NCBI GenBank assembly: GCA_963750295.1
Contig: CAVVPY010000001.1
Location: 1,922,001 to 1,986,000 of the forward strand
Direction: 5' to 3'
Length of the DNA stretch: 64,000 bases
Source: CAVVPY01 sp963750295
GTDB lineage: Bacteria > Actinomycetota > Actinomycetes > Mycobacteriales > Jatrophihabitantaceae
The translations under genes were made by a program, and so were the position numbers. The notes under the pieces are model-generated. The model worked only from the letters and a program-made list of their open reading frames with translations, did not search any database and was not told the origin of the DNA. Shown here piece after piece: positions 35,887 through 46,200 of the stretch; position 1 is the first letter of the stretch, and every line of letters begins with the position of its first letter.

Positions 35887-38603
35887 TTCTCGTCTGCAGC
35901 CACGTGCGCCGACTGCTGGCGGTCAAGTTGGCCGGCGTCCGGAACGGCATCGAATTCGTCGAGGTGCGCGACACCGACGAGCCGGTCAAGTCACTGCGCC
36001 AGCGCACCCTGTTCGTCCGGCTGCTGCTGCCCGTCCCTGCCGCATTCACCGCGGCGAACGTCGTCATCGACGGCGGCGAACGGATCGGCACCGTGCCCGT
36101 CGAATGGGCGATGGCCGCAACCGCCTTGCCACCGGCGCTCAGCGCGCTGCTCGACGGGCTCGAGCAACCCGATCACGTGTTCGTCGTCCGCACGACGATC
36201 CGCGGCGACTTCTCGCAGTACCGGCTCGCCCTCGTCGCGGGCGCCGGCAGCGACGCACCGCCGGCTGGGTTCGACCCGCTGCTGACCGAGGTCGACTTCT
36301 CGTTCAAGGTCGAGTGCCCCAGCCCGTTCGACTGCAAGCACGAGTGCACCTGCGCGCCGTTCGTGCACACCGCGCCGCCGATCGACTACCTCGCCAAGGA
36401 CTACGAGGGATTCCGCCGGATCATGCTCGAGCGAATGGCGCTGCTCGCTCCTGGATGGACCGAACGCAGCCCCGCCGACGTCGGCATCACACTCGTCGAA
36501 CTGCTCGCGTACGTCGCTGACGGGCTGTCGTACCGGCAGGATGCGGTCGCGACCGAGGCCTATCTCAGCACCGCGCGCAGCCGGGTGTCGCTGCGGCGGC
36601 ATGCCCGGCTGGTCGACTACCGCGTGCATGAGGGCTGCAATGCTCGAGCGTGGGTGCAACTCGCGGTGACCGACCCGGTGGTCACGGTCCCGGCGCACAC
36701 CACCGTGCTCAGCACCGTCGCCGGGCTGCCCGCGCGGCTTGAACCGAACTCCCCCGATCACGACGCGGCCCTCGCCGCGCGACCGGTCGTGTTCGAGACC
36801 GTCGACGATGCCGTGCTGCACGGCGACCTCACCGACCTCGACCTGTACACGTGGGGCGAGCAAGGGTGCTGCCTGCCAATCGGGGCGACCGACGCGACGC
36901 TGCTCGACTGGCACCCGAACCTGCGCGCCGGTGACGTCCTCGTCCTGGCCGAGACCGTGTCGCCGACGACGGGCGAGGCTGCCGATGCCGATCCGTCCCG
37001 TCGCTGGGCGGTCCGGCTCACCGACGTCAGGCGGGGCATCGACCCGTCCGGCGGTCTGTTCGACGACCCGCCCACCGCCGCGGCCGTCGACCTCACCGAG
37101 ATCCGCTGGGACCCGGCAGACGCGCTGCCGTTCCCCCTGTGCGTGAGCGTCGTCGACGGCGACCGCGTCGTCGCCAAGGCGTGGGGCAACATCGTGCTGG
37201 CCGACCACGGCCAGACCGTCGCCGGCGAGACCCTGCCCGCAGTCCCGCCGCCGACCGGGCTGGTGCGGGTGGGTGATCGCAGCGACTGCGATGACGGCAC
37301 GGCCGAACCGATCCCCGCCCGGTTCCGGCCGTGGCTGGCCAGCACCCCGTTGACGCACCGGCTCGCCGAAGCCGCGACCGTGCGGTTCGAGGCGCCCCTT
37401 CCGGCGGCGCTGCGGGCCGAACTTACGGCACGCACCTTCGGTCCGCTGCTGCAGGCGCTGTTCGCCCAGAACGGCCTCGGGTCGGTGCCGGTCGCGACCG
37501 CGTCGGTGGGTGGGCACGACCCGCTCTGGTCGGTCAGCGACGGCACGATCTTCGTACAGCTGCGCTCGACCGGCGGCACCCTGCAGGCGCTCGCACCGCC
37601 CGGTGCGGCATCGGCCGCGACGGTGGCCGATCCGCGCGCGGCCCGCCCGGCCGCCGTCCTGTCCGCCGCCGTCGACGGCCTGCCGACGACGTGGCTGCCC
37701 GAACCCGACCTGCTCGCCAGCCGTGACGACGCGTTCGCCTTCACCTGCGAGACCGATACCGACGCGACCGTGTACCTGCGCTTCGGCGACGACGAGCACG
37801 GCCGCCGGCCGGCCACGGGGACCGTCTTCACCGCCGACTACCGCATCGGCAACGGCACGAGCGGCGATGTCGGTGCCGAGGCGCTCGGTCATGTCGTGAC
37901 GACCGCGCCGGTCACCGCGGTGCGGAACCCGCTGCCGGCCGCCGGCGGGGTCGAGCCGGAAACGGCGGACGAGATCCGGCGCGATGCACCGTACGCGTTC
38001 CTGGTCCAGGAGCGCGCCGTCACTCCCGAGGACTGGGCCGAGGTCACCGAGCGCTCCCCCGACATCCAGCGCGCGGCGGCCACCTACCGGTGGACCGGCT
38101 CGTGGCACACGGTGTTCCTCACCGCCGACCGGATCGGGGGTGGACCGGTCGACACCGCGTTCGAGACCGACCTGCGCACCCGGGTCGAGCGGTACCGGCT
38201 GGCCGGCTACGACCTCGAGGTGGACGCGCCCGTGTTCGTGCCGCTCGAGCTCGCGCTCACGGTGTGCGTCGTGCGCGAACAGTTCCGGTCCGACGTCGAG
38301 AAGGCAGTCCTGGCGGTGCTCAGCAACCAGGTGCGGCCGGACGGGACCCTCGGTCTGTTCCACCCCGATCGGTTCAGCTTCGGCCAGCCGGTGTACCTGT
38401 CCAGCATCTACGCCGCGGTTCATGCCGTACCCGGCGTCGACTCGGTGGACGTGCACACCTTCCAGCGACTTCGCGAGCCGCCGACAAGCGGACTCGACTC
38501 AGGCGAGCTGCCCATGGGCCGGCTCGAGATAGCCCGCCTGGACAACGATCCCAACTTCCCCGAGCGCGGCACGCTCGATCTCACGATGGGGGGCGGCGTA
38601 TGA
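35883..38603 (+). CDS. Large baseplate J-like wedge protein 1 (Pvc11-like)
   Basis: The 906-aa protein belongs to the putative baseplate assembly proteins of eCIS. It has an N-terminal region specific to these loci, with the Cys-rich patch CPSPFDCKHECTCAPF at about 140-160. A gpJ-like core follows: YLAKDYEGFRRIMLERMALL, PADVGITLVELLAYVADGLS, YRQDAVATEAYLSTARSRVS and RRHARLVDYRVHEGCNARAW. The C-terminal part carries gpJ-type ERAVTPEDWAEVTERSPDIQ. It builds the outer wedge with gp25 and the gpI-like protein. The Cys-rich patch may bind metal. It overlaps gp25 by 4 bp. Confidence 0.92.
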   Translation: MILVCSHVRRLLAVKLAGVRNGIEFVEVRDTDEPVKSLRQRTLFVRLLLPVPAAFTAANVVIDGGERIGTVPVEWAMAATALPPALSALLDGLEQPDHVFVVRTTIRGDFSQYRLALVAGAGSDAPPAGFDPLLTEVDFSFKVECPSPFDCKHECTCAPFVHTAPPIDYLAKDYEGFRRIMLERMALLAPGWTERSPADVGITLVELLAYVADGLSYRQDAVATEAYLSTARSRVSLRRHARLVDYRVHEGCNARAWVQLAVTDPVVTVPAHTTVLSTVAGLPARLEPNSPDHDAALAARPVVFETVDDAVLHGDLTDLDLYTWGEQGCCLPIGATDATLLDWHPNLRAGDVLVLAETVSPTTGEAADADPSRRWAVRLTDVRRGIDPSGGLFDDPPTAAAVDLTEIRWDPADALPFPLCVSVVDGDRVVAKAWGNIVLADHGQTVAGETLPAVPPPTGLVRVGDRSDCDDGTAEPIPARFRPWLASTPLTHRLAEAATVRFEAPLPAALRAELTARTFGPLLQALFAQNGLGSVPVATASVGGHDPLWSVSDGTIFVQLRSTGGTLQALAPPGAASAATVADPRAARPAAVLSAAVDGLPTTWLPEPDLLASRDDAFAFTCETDTDATVYLRFGDDEHGRRPATGTVFTADYRIGNGTSGDVGAEALGHVVTTAPVTAVRNPLPAAGGVEPETADEIRRDAPYAFLVQERAVTPEDWAEVTERSPDIQRAAATYRWTGSWHTVFLTADRIGGGPVDTAFETDLRTRVERYRLAGYDLEVDAPVFVPLELALTVCVVREQFRSDVEKAVLAVLSNQVRPDGTLGLFHPDRFSFGQPVYLSSIYAAVHAVPGVDSVDVHTFQRLREPPTSGLDSGELPMGRLEIARLDNDPNFPERGTLDLTMGGGV

Positions 38604-41125
38604 GCGACACGTGCGGTTGCTGCTCGGGGACGACGCATCACACGCCTGCCGAGATCGAGAATCGCTCGGGACTGTCCGAGATCTGCTACCGCAGCGGGAC
38701 ACACGGCGACTTCCTCGCCAGCATGCTCACTGGCTTGTCGAGCAGCACCCGGCCCACGCTCGGCCGGCTGCGCACCCGCGACGGCGACGACCCGACCATC
38801 GCGTTGCTCGACGCGTGGGCGGTCAGTTGCGACGTCCTCAGCTTCTACACCGAACGGCTGGCCAACGAGTCCTACCTCGGCACAGCGGTCGACCCGGTCT
38901 CGCTGCAGGAAATGGGCAAGCTCACCGGTTACCGGCAGAACCCCGGGGTCGCCGCCGAGACCATGCTCGCGTTCACCATGGAGCGCCCACCGGCAACGGT
39001 CGCGGCGGCACCGAAGGATCCCGGGCTGTTGCCGCCGGTCGTCCCGGGCGCAGCCACGCTGCCGATCGGGCTGCGGGTGCAGAGCATCCCCGGGCCGGGT
39101 GAGCAGCCGCAGACCTTCGAGACCGTCGAGTCGATCGAGGCGCGCCCGGAGTGGAACGTCCTGCCCCTGGCGACGACCGAGCCACGCCTGCCGATCTGGG
39201 GACGCCGCGACGCGTGGTTCGCCGGTGCGGCAAACAACCTGCAACGCGGTGACGCGGTGCTGTTCGCGAGCACCGACCTCGTCAACGACCGGTGGGACGT
39301 CCGCGTGCTGACCGAGATCGAGACCGACGTCGTCGCGGGCACGACCCACGCGCGCTGGGACCGCGGCCTCGGCTCGGTGTACCCACCGAACGATCCGGCC
39401 GCGGCCCCGGACGCATTCGTGCTGCGCAAGCGGTTCTCGGTGTTCGGGCACAACGCCCCGGTGTGGACGTCGATGCCCGACACCTTCCAGGCGGGCTACA
39501 TCAAGACCTTCCCGTTCCCGGCGGGCGCGGATAAGAACCAATGGCCCTCGTTCTCGTCGGTCACGTGGTCCGGCACGACCGGAACCGTCGACCTGGACGG
39601 GGCGCACAAGGACGTGGTCGCGGGGTCCTGGGTCGTCGTGTCGGAGGAGGGGTCGTCCTTCTACCGCGAGCTGTACCAGGTGCTGACGGTGTCGGAGGTC
39701 TCGCGCTCGTCGTTCGCGGTGTCCGGCACCATCACCCGGCTGACGTTGCAGGGCGAGAAGCACGACTTCGGCTCACCGCGCGAGGTCAGCGTCCTCGCGG
39801 TCGCCGATCCGCTCACCGTGATCGAGGCGCCTATCGACCCGGCCACGCTGCTGGCCGGGCCTACCCTGCTCGTCGACGGCGACGCGAGCGCGATGGCCGC
39901 GGGCCGGTCGATCGTGCTCGCCGGTACCGGACCGGACGGTGCGCCCGGTGCCGAGACGCTCACGGTGGCGGCCGTGGCCACAACCGGAGCCCGCACGACG
40001 ATCACCGTCGCAGAGGCGCCGCTCGGCTCGTACCGGCGCGTCGGCGCCCTCGTCTACGGCAACATCGCGCGGGCCACGCATGGCGAGACCGTCGAGCAGA
40101 TACTCGGCGACGGCAGCGGGCGGGCCCGGTTCGCCACTTTCCCGCTGCGGTTCGCGCCGCTGACGTTCGTCCCCGCCGACAACCCGGCCGGAGCGGCCTC
40201 CTCGCTGATCGTGCGCGTGGACGATGTTGCCTGGACCGAGCGGGTGTCGCTCTACGGCACCGGCTCGTCGGACCGGGTGTACGTCACGCGCACCGAACCG
40301 GACGGCACGGTGGTCGTCGGCTTCGGCGACGGTGTGCACGGCGCGCTCGTCCCGACCGGTTCGCACAACCTGCGCGCCACCTACCGCAAGGGTCTCGGCA
40401 CAGCCGGCAATGTCGCCGCACAGGCTCTGGCCCAAGCGCTGGACAAACCGCTCGGCCTCAAAGCGGTGAGCAACCCGTCGGCGGCGACAGGCGGTGTCGA
40501 TGCCGAGACGCCCGAACACGCGCGGGTGTCGATGCCCCTGCCGGTGCGCACGCTCGGTCGCGCGGTGTCGCTGCGCGACTACGCCGACTTCGCGCTCGCG
40601 TTCACCGGCGTCACCATCGCCGCCGCCGTCGTGCTGAGCCTGCGCGCCGGCCGCACCATCGTCGTCAGCGTCGCGGGACCGGACGGCGCACCGGTACCCG
40701 CCGTGACCGTCGAGCGGCTCGAGCGGGCACTGATCAAGGCGGGTGATCCGCTGGCGCGGGTCGTCGTCCTCGCCGCGCGGATGGCGTCGTTCCGCGTGGC
40801 CGCGAAGGTCGCCGTCGCCCCCGACCGCGAGACAGACATCGTCCTCGCCGCGGCCCGTGCCACCGCGCAACGCTCGTTCGCCCGCGGGGTGCGGCAACTC
40901 GGCACGCCGGTGCACCGATCGGCCGTGATCGCCACGATGGCGGCCGTCCCCGGTGTGCTCGCCGTCGATCTCGACCTGCTCTACCGGGGCGCGTCGCCCG
41001 GGTTGCACGAGGTGCTCGTGGCGGATGCACCACACGTGGACGGGCAGGGTGACGCGGTTGCGTCCGAGTTGCTGGCCATCGCCGACGGCGACCCGTTCGA
41101 CTGGTTGCAGGTGATGGCCGGATGA
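38600..41125 (+). CDS. Large baseplate J-like wedge protein 2 (Pvc12-like)
   Basis: The 841-aa protein is the second J-type wedge. It opens MSDTCGCCSGTTHHTPAEIE, a short Cys/His cluster that could be a metal site. It continues with ENRSGLSEICYRSGTHGDFL and ALLDAWAVSCDVLSFYTERL. The C-terminal third has the gpJ-type TYRKGLGTAGNVAAQALAQA and ARVSMPLPVRTLGRAVSLRD. Start ATG 38600 overlaps the first J-like stop as ATGA; earlier in-frame codons lie inside that gene. Confidence 0.92.
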   Translation: MSDTCGCCSGTTHHTPAEIENRSGLSEICYRSGTHGDFLASMLTGLSSSTRPTLGRLRTRDGDDPTIALLDAWAVSCDVLSFYTERLANESYLGTAVDPVSLQEMGKLTGYRQNPGVAAETMLAFTMERPPATVAAAPKDPGLLPPVVPGAATLPIGLRVQSIPGPGEQPQTFETVESIEARPEWNVLPLATTEPRLPIWGRRDAWFAGAANNLQRGDAVLFASTDLVNDRWDVRVLTEIETDVVAGTTHARWDRGLGSVYPPNDPAAAPDAFVLRKRFSVFGHNAPVWTSMPDTFQAGYIKTFPFPAGADKNQWPSFSSVTWSGTTGTVDLDGAHKDVVAGSWVVVSEEGSSFYRELYQVLTVSEVSRSSFAVSGTITRLTLQGEKHDFGSPREVSVLAVADPLTVIEAPIDPATLLAGPTLLVDGDASAMAAGRSIVLAGTGPDGAPGAETLTVAAVATTGARTTITVAEAPLGSYRRVGALVYGNIARATHGETVEQILGDGSGRARFATFPLRFAPLTFVPADNPAGAASSLIVRVDDVAWTERVSLYGTGSSDRVYVTRTEPDGTVVVGFGDGVHGALVPTGSHNLRATYRKGLGTAGNVAAQALAQALDKPLGLKAVSNPSAATGGVDAETPEHARVSMPLPVRTLGRAVSLRDYADFALAFTGVTIAAAVVLSLRAGRTIVVSVAGPDGAPVPAVTVERLERALIKAGDPLARVVVLAARMASFRVAAKVAVAPDRETDIVLAAARATAQRSFARGVRQLGTPVHRSAVIATMAAVPGVLAVDLDLLYRGASPGLHEVLVADAPHVDGQGDAVASELLAIADGDPFDWLQVMAG

Positions 41126-43272
41126 CCACCCCGCAGACACCGAGCGCCGATCGGCTGTTCGCCCTGCTGCCGCAGATCCACCGCCTGCGCGACGCCGACA
41201 ACGGCGACGCCCTCTACGAGTTGCTGTCGGTCATCGCCCGCGAGGTCGACGTCCTGGACGAGGACCTCGCCCAGCTCTACGACGACCAGTTCGTCGAGAC
41301 GAGCGCGCACTGGGCAGCCGCGTACATCGGCGAACTGATCGGCTATCGCCCGCTGTACGGCGTCGTCCCAGCGGTGGCCTCGCCGCGCGCCGAGGTCGCG
41401 AACACGATCAGGTTCCGCCGACGCAAGGGCACGGCGTCGATGCTCGAACAACTCGCACTCGACGTGACCGGCTGGCCGGGCGCGCGAGCCGTCGAATTCT
41501 TCGAGCGGCTGGTCACGACGCAGTACATGAATCACGTCCGTCCCCATGCCCGGGCCACGCCGGACATGCGCTCGATCGAGGCGCTCGGCTGGCTCACCAC
41601 CCAGGCGGCGGCCTTCGACGACCTCGCGCACACCGGGGACGTCCGCCGGATCGCTGCGCCGCTCACCGGCTCGCGCGGGCGGCACAACATCCCCAACGTC
41701 GGCATCTTCCTGTGGCGGACCGACGCCGTGCAGCTGATCCGCTCGCCCCTGGTCGCCCACGCCGCGGACGGGCAGCGGTTCCGCATCGATGCCGAGGGTG
41801 CGGACGCACCCGTGTTCGGCGACCCGCGCACCGAGGACGACATCACGCACATCGCCGAGCCGTACGACGTCCCGCTGCCACTCGGCCGGCGGTGGCTGTC
41901 GGCGCACGCAAGTGCCTACTACGGCGCGGGCCGCTCGCTGCTGCTCGAGACCCGGGCCGGTGCTGCCGATCCGGTCGCGATCCCGATCTCGCAGGTGCGT
42001 GTCTGCGACCTGTCCGACGTCAGTGGCGGGGCGTGGGCACATCAGCCGCCGGCCGGTGCGGTGGCCATCGACCCGGTGCTCGGACGCGTGTATTTCGGTA
42101 GCGCGCTCGCGGCGAACACCCGTGCGCTCGCCACCGCTCACTACGGCCTCGCGGTACCGATCGGTGCGGGCGGTTACCCGCGGGGGACAGCGGCGACACC
42201 CGAGCCGGTGGTGACGGTCAGCGGCGGAGCAGCGCTGCAGCCGGCGCTGACCGCGGTGCAGGCCGGCGGCACGGTGTCGATCCCGGACTCGGAGCGCTAC
42301 GCGGGGACGCCGACCATCGCGACGACCTCGGCACCGGTCGGCGCCGACGACACCGAGGTGTGGCTGCGCGCAACCGACCACTCGCGTCCGGTGCTCGTGC
42401 TGGGCGCTGCGCTCAAGCTCGCGATGGACCCGCGCACGACCGTCGTGCTGGACGGGCTGCACCTCACCGGCGGCCCGGTCGTGCTCGAGGAGTCCGGCGG
42501 CACCGAGTTGCGGACGGTGATCCTGCGCAACTGCACGCTCACGCCGGGCCAGACACGGACGGCCGACGGGCAACCGAAGAGTCCTGAGCGGGCCAGCCTG
42601 ATCGTGCTCGACCCGTTCGCCGTCGTCCGGCTGGACAAGTGCATCCTCGGCCCGATCGTCGCCGTGGCCGGCGCATCGGTGACCGCGACGGACTGCGCGA
42701 TCGACGCCTCCGAACCGGACGCGGTCGCCTTCTGCGGACGCGCGGCCGTCGGCGGTGCACTGCGGACAGTGTCCGGCGTGGCCGATCAGGTCGTCGGCGA
42801 CGGCATGGCGACCGGCGGCGATCTCGACCTGCACGAGTGCACCGTCCACGGTGGCATCCACGCCAACCAGCTCGACGCCTCGAACTCACTGCTCGTCGCC
42901 GACCTGCCCGCCGGTGACCCGCGCAAGGCCGCGATCTGGGCGCGCCGGCGTCAGGTCGGGTGCGTGCGGTTCAGCTACCTGCCGCTCGAATCGCGGACCG
43001 GCAAGCGGTACCGGTGCCGTCCTGATCCGGCTGATCCACCCGATGTGCAACTTGCGACCCGCCCGCAGTTCACGTCGCTGCGCTTCGGCGACCCGGCCTA
43101 TGTGCAGCTGCGCGCGAGCACGCCGGACTCGATCCGGCGCGGCGCCGACGACGAGAGCGAGATGGGTGTGACGCACCTGCTCTACACGCCGCAGCGCGAG
43201 GCGAACCTGCTGCTGCGGCTCGATGAGTACCTGCGATTCGGACTGGAAGCCGGTTTCTTCTATGCAACGTGA
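41122..43272 (+). CDS. gpI-like tail protein fused to a beta-helix domain
   Basis: The 716-aa protein has an N-terminal phage tail protein I domain (LLPQIHRLRDADNGDALYEL, VLDEDLAQLYDDQFVETSAH, YIGELIGYRPLYG, RRRKGTASMLEQLALDVTGW). The C-terminal region from about 370 has parallel beta-helix-like repeats (VVLDGLHLTGGPVVLEESGG, LDLHECTVHGGIHANQLDAS). It closes with REANLLLRLDEYLRFGLEAG followed by FFYAT, a tail common to large eCIS gpI fusions. It likely decorates the baseplate edge. ATGA overlap joins it to the second J-like gene. Confidence 0.88.
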   Translation: MTTPQTPSADRLFALLPQIHRLRDADNGDALYELLSVIAREVDVLDEDLAQLYDDQFVETSAHWAAAYIGELIGYRPLYGVVPAVASPRAEVANTIRFRRRKGTASMLEQLALDVTGWPGARAVEFFERLVTTQYMNHVRPHARATPDMRSIEALGWLTTQAAAFDDLAHTGDVRRIAAPLTGSRGRHNIPNVGIFLWRTDAVQLIRSPLVAHAADGQRFRIDAEGADAPVFGDPRTEDDITHIAEPYDVPLPLGRRWLSAHASAYYGAGRSLLLETRAGAADPVAIPISQVRVCDLSDVSGGAWAHQPPAGAVAIDPVLGRVYFGSALAANTRALATAHYGLAVPIGAGGYPRGTAATPEPVVTVSGGAALQPALTAVQAGGTVSIPDSERYAGTPTIATTSAPVGADDTEVWLRATDHSRPVLVLGAALKLAMDPRTTVVLDGLHLTGGPVVLEESGGTELRTVILRNCTLTPGQTRTADGQPKSPERASLIVLDPFAVVRLDKCILGPIVAVAGASVTATDCAIDASEPDAVAFCGRAAVGGALRTVSGVADQVVGDGMATGGDLDLHECTVHGGIHANQLDASNSLLVADLPAGDPRKAAIWARRRQVGCVRFSYLPLESRTGKRYRCRPDPADPPDVQLATRPQFTSLRFGDPAYVQLRASTPDSIRRGADDESEMGVTHLLYTPQREANLLLRLDEYLRFGLEAGFFYAT

Positions 43273-43289
43273 CGAGGGGGGCTTCGGCC

Positions 43290-46200
43290 ATGGGCGCTGA
43301 CCTGAGCCGGGTGCGATTCGATGCCGGACGCGATCACGCCGGCGTCGTCCTGCAGCAGGGTCGGCTGCTGCTCGATGCCGACTGGAACGAACAGGTCGCG
43401 ATCGTGGACCGCAGGCTGCGCGCCGGCGCCGCCGATCTCGGCAGTCCCGGGCCGAAGCCGGGGATCGCCGGCGTCGCGGTCGTCCCGCGCACCACGCCGC
43501 ACGGCTTCGAACTGGCCCTGGCCGGTGGGGTGCTGACGATCGGACGCGGCCGGATGTACGTCGACGGCCTGCTCGCCGAGAATCACGGCACCGGTGCGCA
43601 GGTCTTCGAGCCGCTGCTTGCCGAACCGACCGGCAGTGTCGACACCCCGTACCTCAAACAGCCGTACTGGCCGACACCCGACGCGCTGCCGAGCGCCGGG
43701 ACACACCTGGTCTACCTGGACGTGTGGTCCCGCGAGGTCACCCCGCTCGAGGCACCGGACCTCGTCGAACCGGCGGTCGGCGTCGACACCACGGCCCGGA
43801 CGCAGACGGTCTGGCAGGTCCGCGTCCATGCGCCGGACACGCCGGGCATCACCTGCCTCACGCCCGATGCGGACATCCCCGGCTGGGCTGCGGTCATCGC
43901 GCCGTCCGCGGGCCGGCTGACGACCGACACGATCCCGGTCACCGATACCGACGATCCGTGCGCCCTGCCGCCGACGGGCGGTTACCGCGGCCTGGAGAAC
44001 CAGACCTATCGCGTCGAGATCCACGACGGCGGCGCGCCGGGCACGGCGACGTTCAAGTGGTCGCGCGACAACGCGTCGGTGGCCAGCGCCGTGGTCGAGG
44101 TCGTCTCGGCGACGACGATCCGCCCGGCCAGCCTCGGCAAGGACGGCGTGCTGCGCTTCAGCACGGGCAACTGGGTCGAGATCACCGACGACGTGCGCGA
44201 GTTCGACCAGGTCGCCGGTGAGATCCGCAAGATCGAGGTGCACGACGAGGACGGCACGCTCACCTTCACCCCGGCCCTGCCGGCCGATCTGGTGATGACG
44301 TCGGCTCAGGCGATGCAGCGGCACCTTCGGGTACGCCGCTGGGACCAGCACGGGCAGATCCTCAGCGCTACCGGTACCAAGCTCGACAACCTCGACGCGG
44401 CCGGGTCGAGCGGCGTCATCACCGTCCCTGCCTCTGGCGTCGCCGTCGTCCTCGAGTCCGGACTGACGGCGCGGCTCACCGCGCCGGGTGGCGTGTTCCG
44501 TACCGGCGACTATTGGATCTTCCCGGCGCGCACCAACGGCGTGCCGTTCGAGGCGATGACCGCTGCCCCTCCGCTGGGGATCCACCACCACTACGCGCGG
44601 CTCGGCGTCGCGACGTTCCCGGGCTCGGTGACCGACTGCCGCACGCCGTGGCCGGAAGAGTGCACGTGCGAGGGCGAGGGCGAGGGCGGCTGCAGCGACT
44701 GCACCGTCTGCGTGACACCGGAGTCGCACGCCAGCGGCGCACTCACCATCCAGGACGCGATCAACGCCGTGGTCCCGACGGGCGGCACGGTCTGCCTTGC
44801 GGTCGGCACCTACCAGTTGGACGACACCGGCGTGACGATCGCCGACGCCACGGCGGTGACCCTGCGTGGGCAGGGGCCGAAGACGCTGCTGCTCGCCCGC
44901 GGCACCGGCATCACCGTCACCAGGTCGACTGCGGTCGTCCTGCAGGACTTCGCGGTCATCGGCGCCAGGACGTCGATCGTCGAGGCCGACACCACCGTGC
45001 TGTTCACGGCGCAACGGCTGAGCCTGCTCGTCGTCGCGGCGGCCGATGCACCCGCCGCCGGGATCACGCTCACCGGGATCGCGCTGCAGACCACGCTGCG
45101 CGAGAACCTGGTGCTCGCACCGTTCGGCGTTCGCGGTGGCGGCCAGGAATCGCTGCTGCTGACCGGCGATCTCGTCATCGACGCCAATCTGTTGCTGTGC
45201 GGGTCCACGGGTGTGTCCTTCGAGGGACGGGTCGCGCACCTGCTGCGCAACGCGATCACGGGCAACACGGTGCTGAGCACCGCAGTCTCGGGCCTGCACG
45301 CGCTCGGCGTGATCGCGCCGACCGGCGACCTCACGATCGCCGACAACCTGGTGTCGACCGACAACGCCGGAATCGAGGTCGGAGCCAGCGGGTACGCCGT
45401 CCGCGACAACGACGTGCACGGCAGTGCGGACTCACGCGGCGCCGGGATCACCGTCGGCACCGGCCTGTTCGCGTCGTTGCGCGGGTCGACGCGGATCACC
45501 GGCAACCACGTCCACGACCTCGGCGGTATCGGCATCTCGGTGATCGCGCAGGTCGCCGATCTCGAGGTCACGCACAATGTCGTCGAGCGAACGCTCGAGG
45601 GAATCGTCATGGACGGCAAGGCAACCGCACTCAGCGCGACCGTGTCCGACAATCTCATCCGCGACGTCGGCGCTGCCGAAGCCGACACCAATGCGATCGC
45701 AGGAATCCAGGTCATCGGCGCGGTCCGCGCGGATGTCGAGTCGAACACCCTCGCGGGCATCGGTGCCGCGCGGACGGCTCGCGACGCGGCCGCGGGCATC
45801 GTCGTCCTCGGCTGTACCGAGTCGCGCGTGGCCGGCAACTCGGTGAATCGCGTGGGCTTCGACGAGGCACCGGGCCGCGCGATCGGGATCGCGGTCGTCG
45901 GCCCGATGGAGCGCACCGAGGTCCACGGCAACAGTTCGCGACGCAGCGAGGTGGACGTCGACCAGGATCCGACCTCGGAGTGGATCGGGCTGCTCATCGG
46001 CCCGCTGTTCGACTCGCAGGTCGGCGTGCACGAGACCGTCGGCACGTTCACCGTCGTGGCCGGCGAGAGGTCGAGCTTCCTCGTCGGCGGCGGCGCGGCG
46101 TTCGCGGCCGCGGCCGAGGACGCAGCCGAGAAGGCGACCGTCTCGGACAACATCGTGACCGGCGGCGGCCGTGCTCCGGCGCTGCGAGCGGTCGTGCGGG

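Noticed and set aside
35991..38456. 821-aa antisense ORF opposite the first J-like wedge gene
   Set aside because: It is an Arg/His/Gly-rich shadow of a well-matched gene and has no domain motifs. The same applies to long antisense frames at 27528-30662 and 43260-45419.
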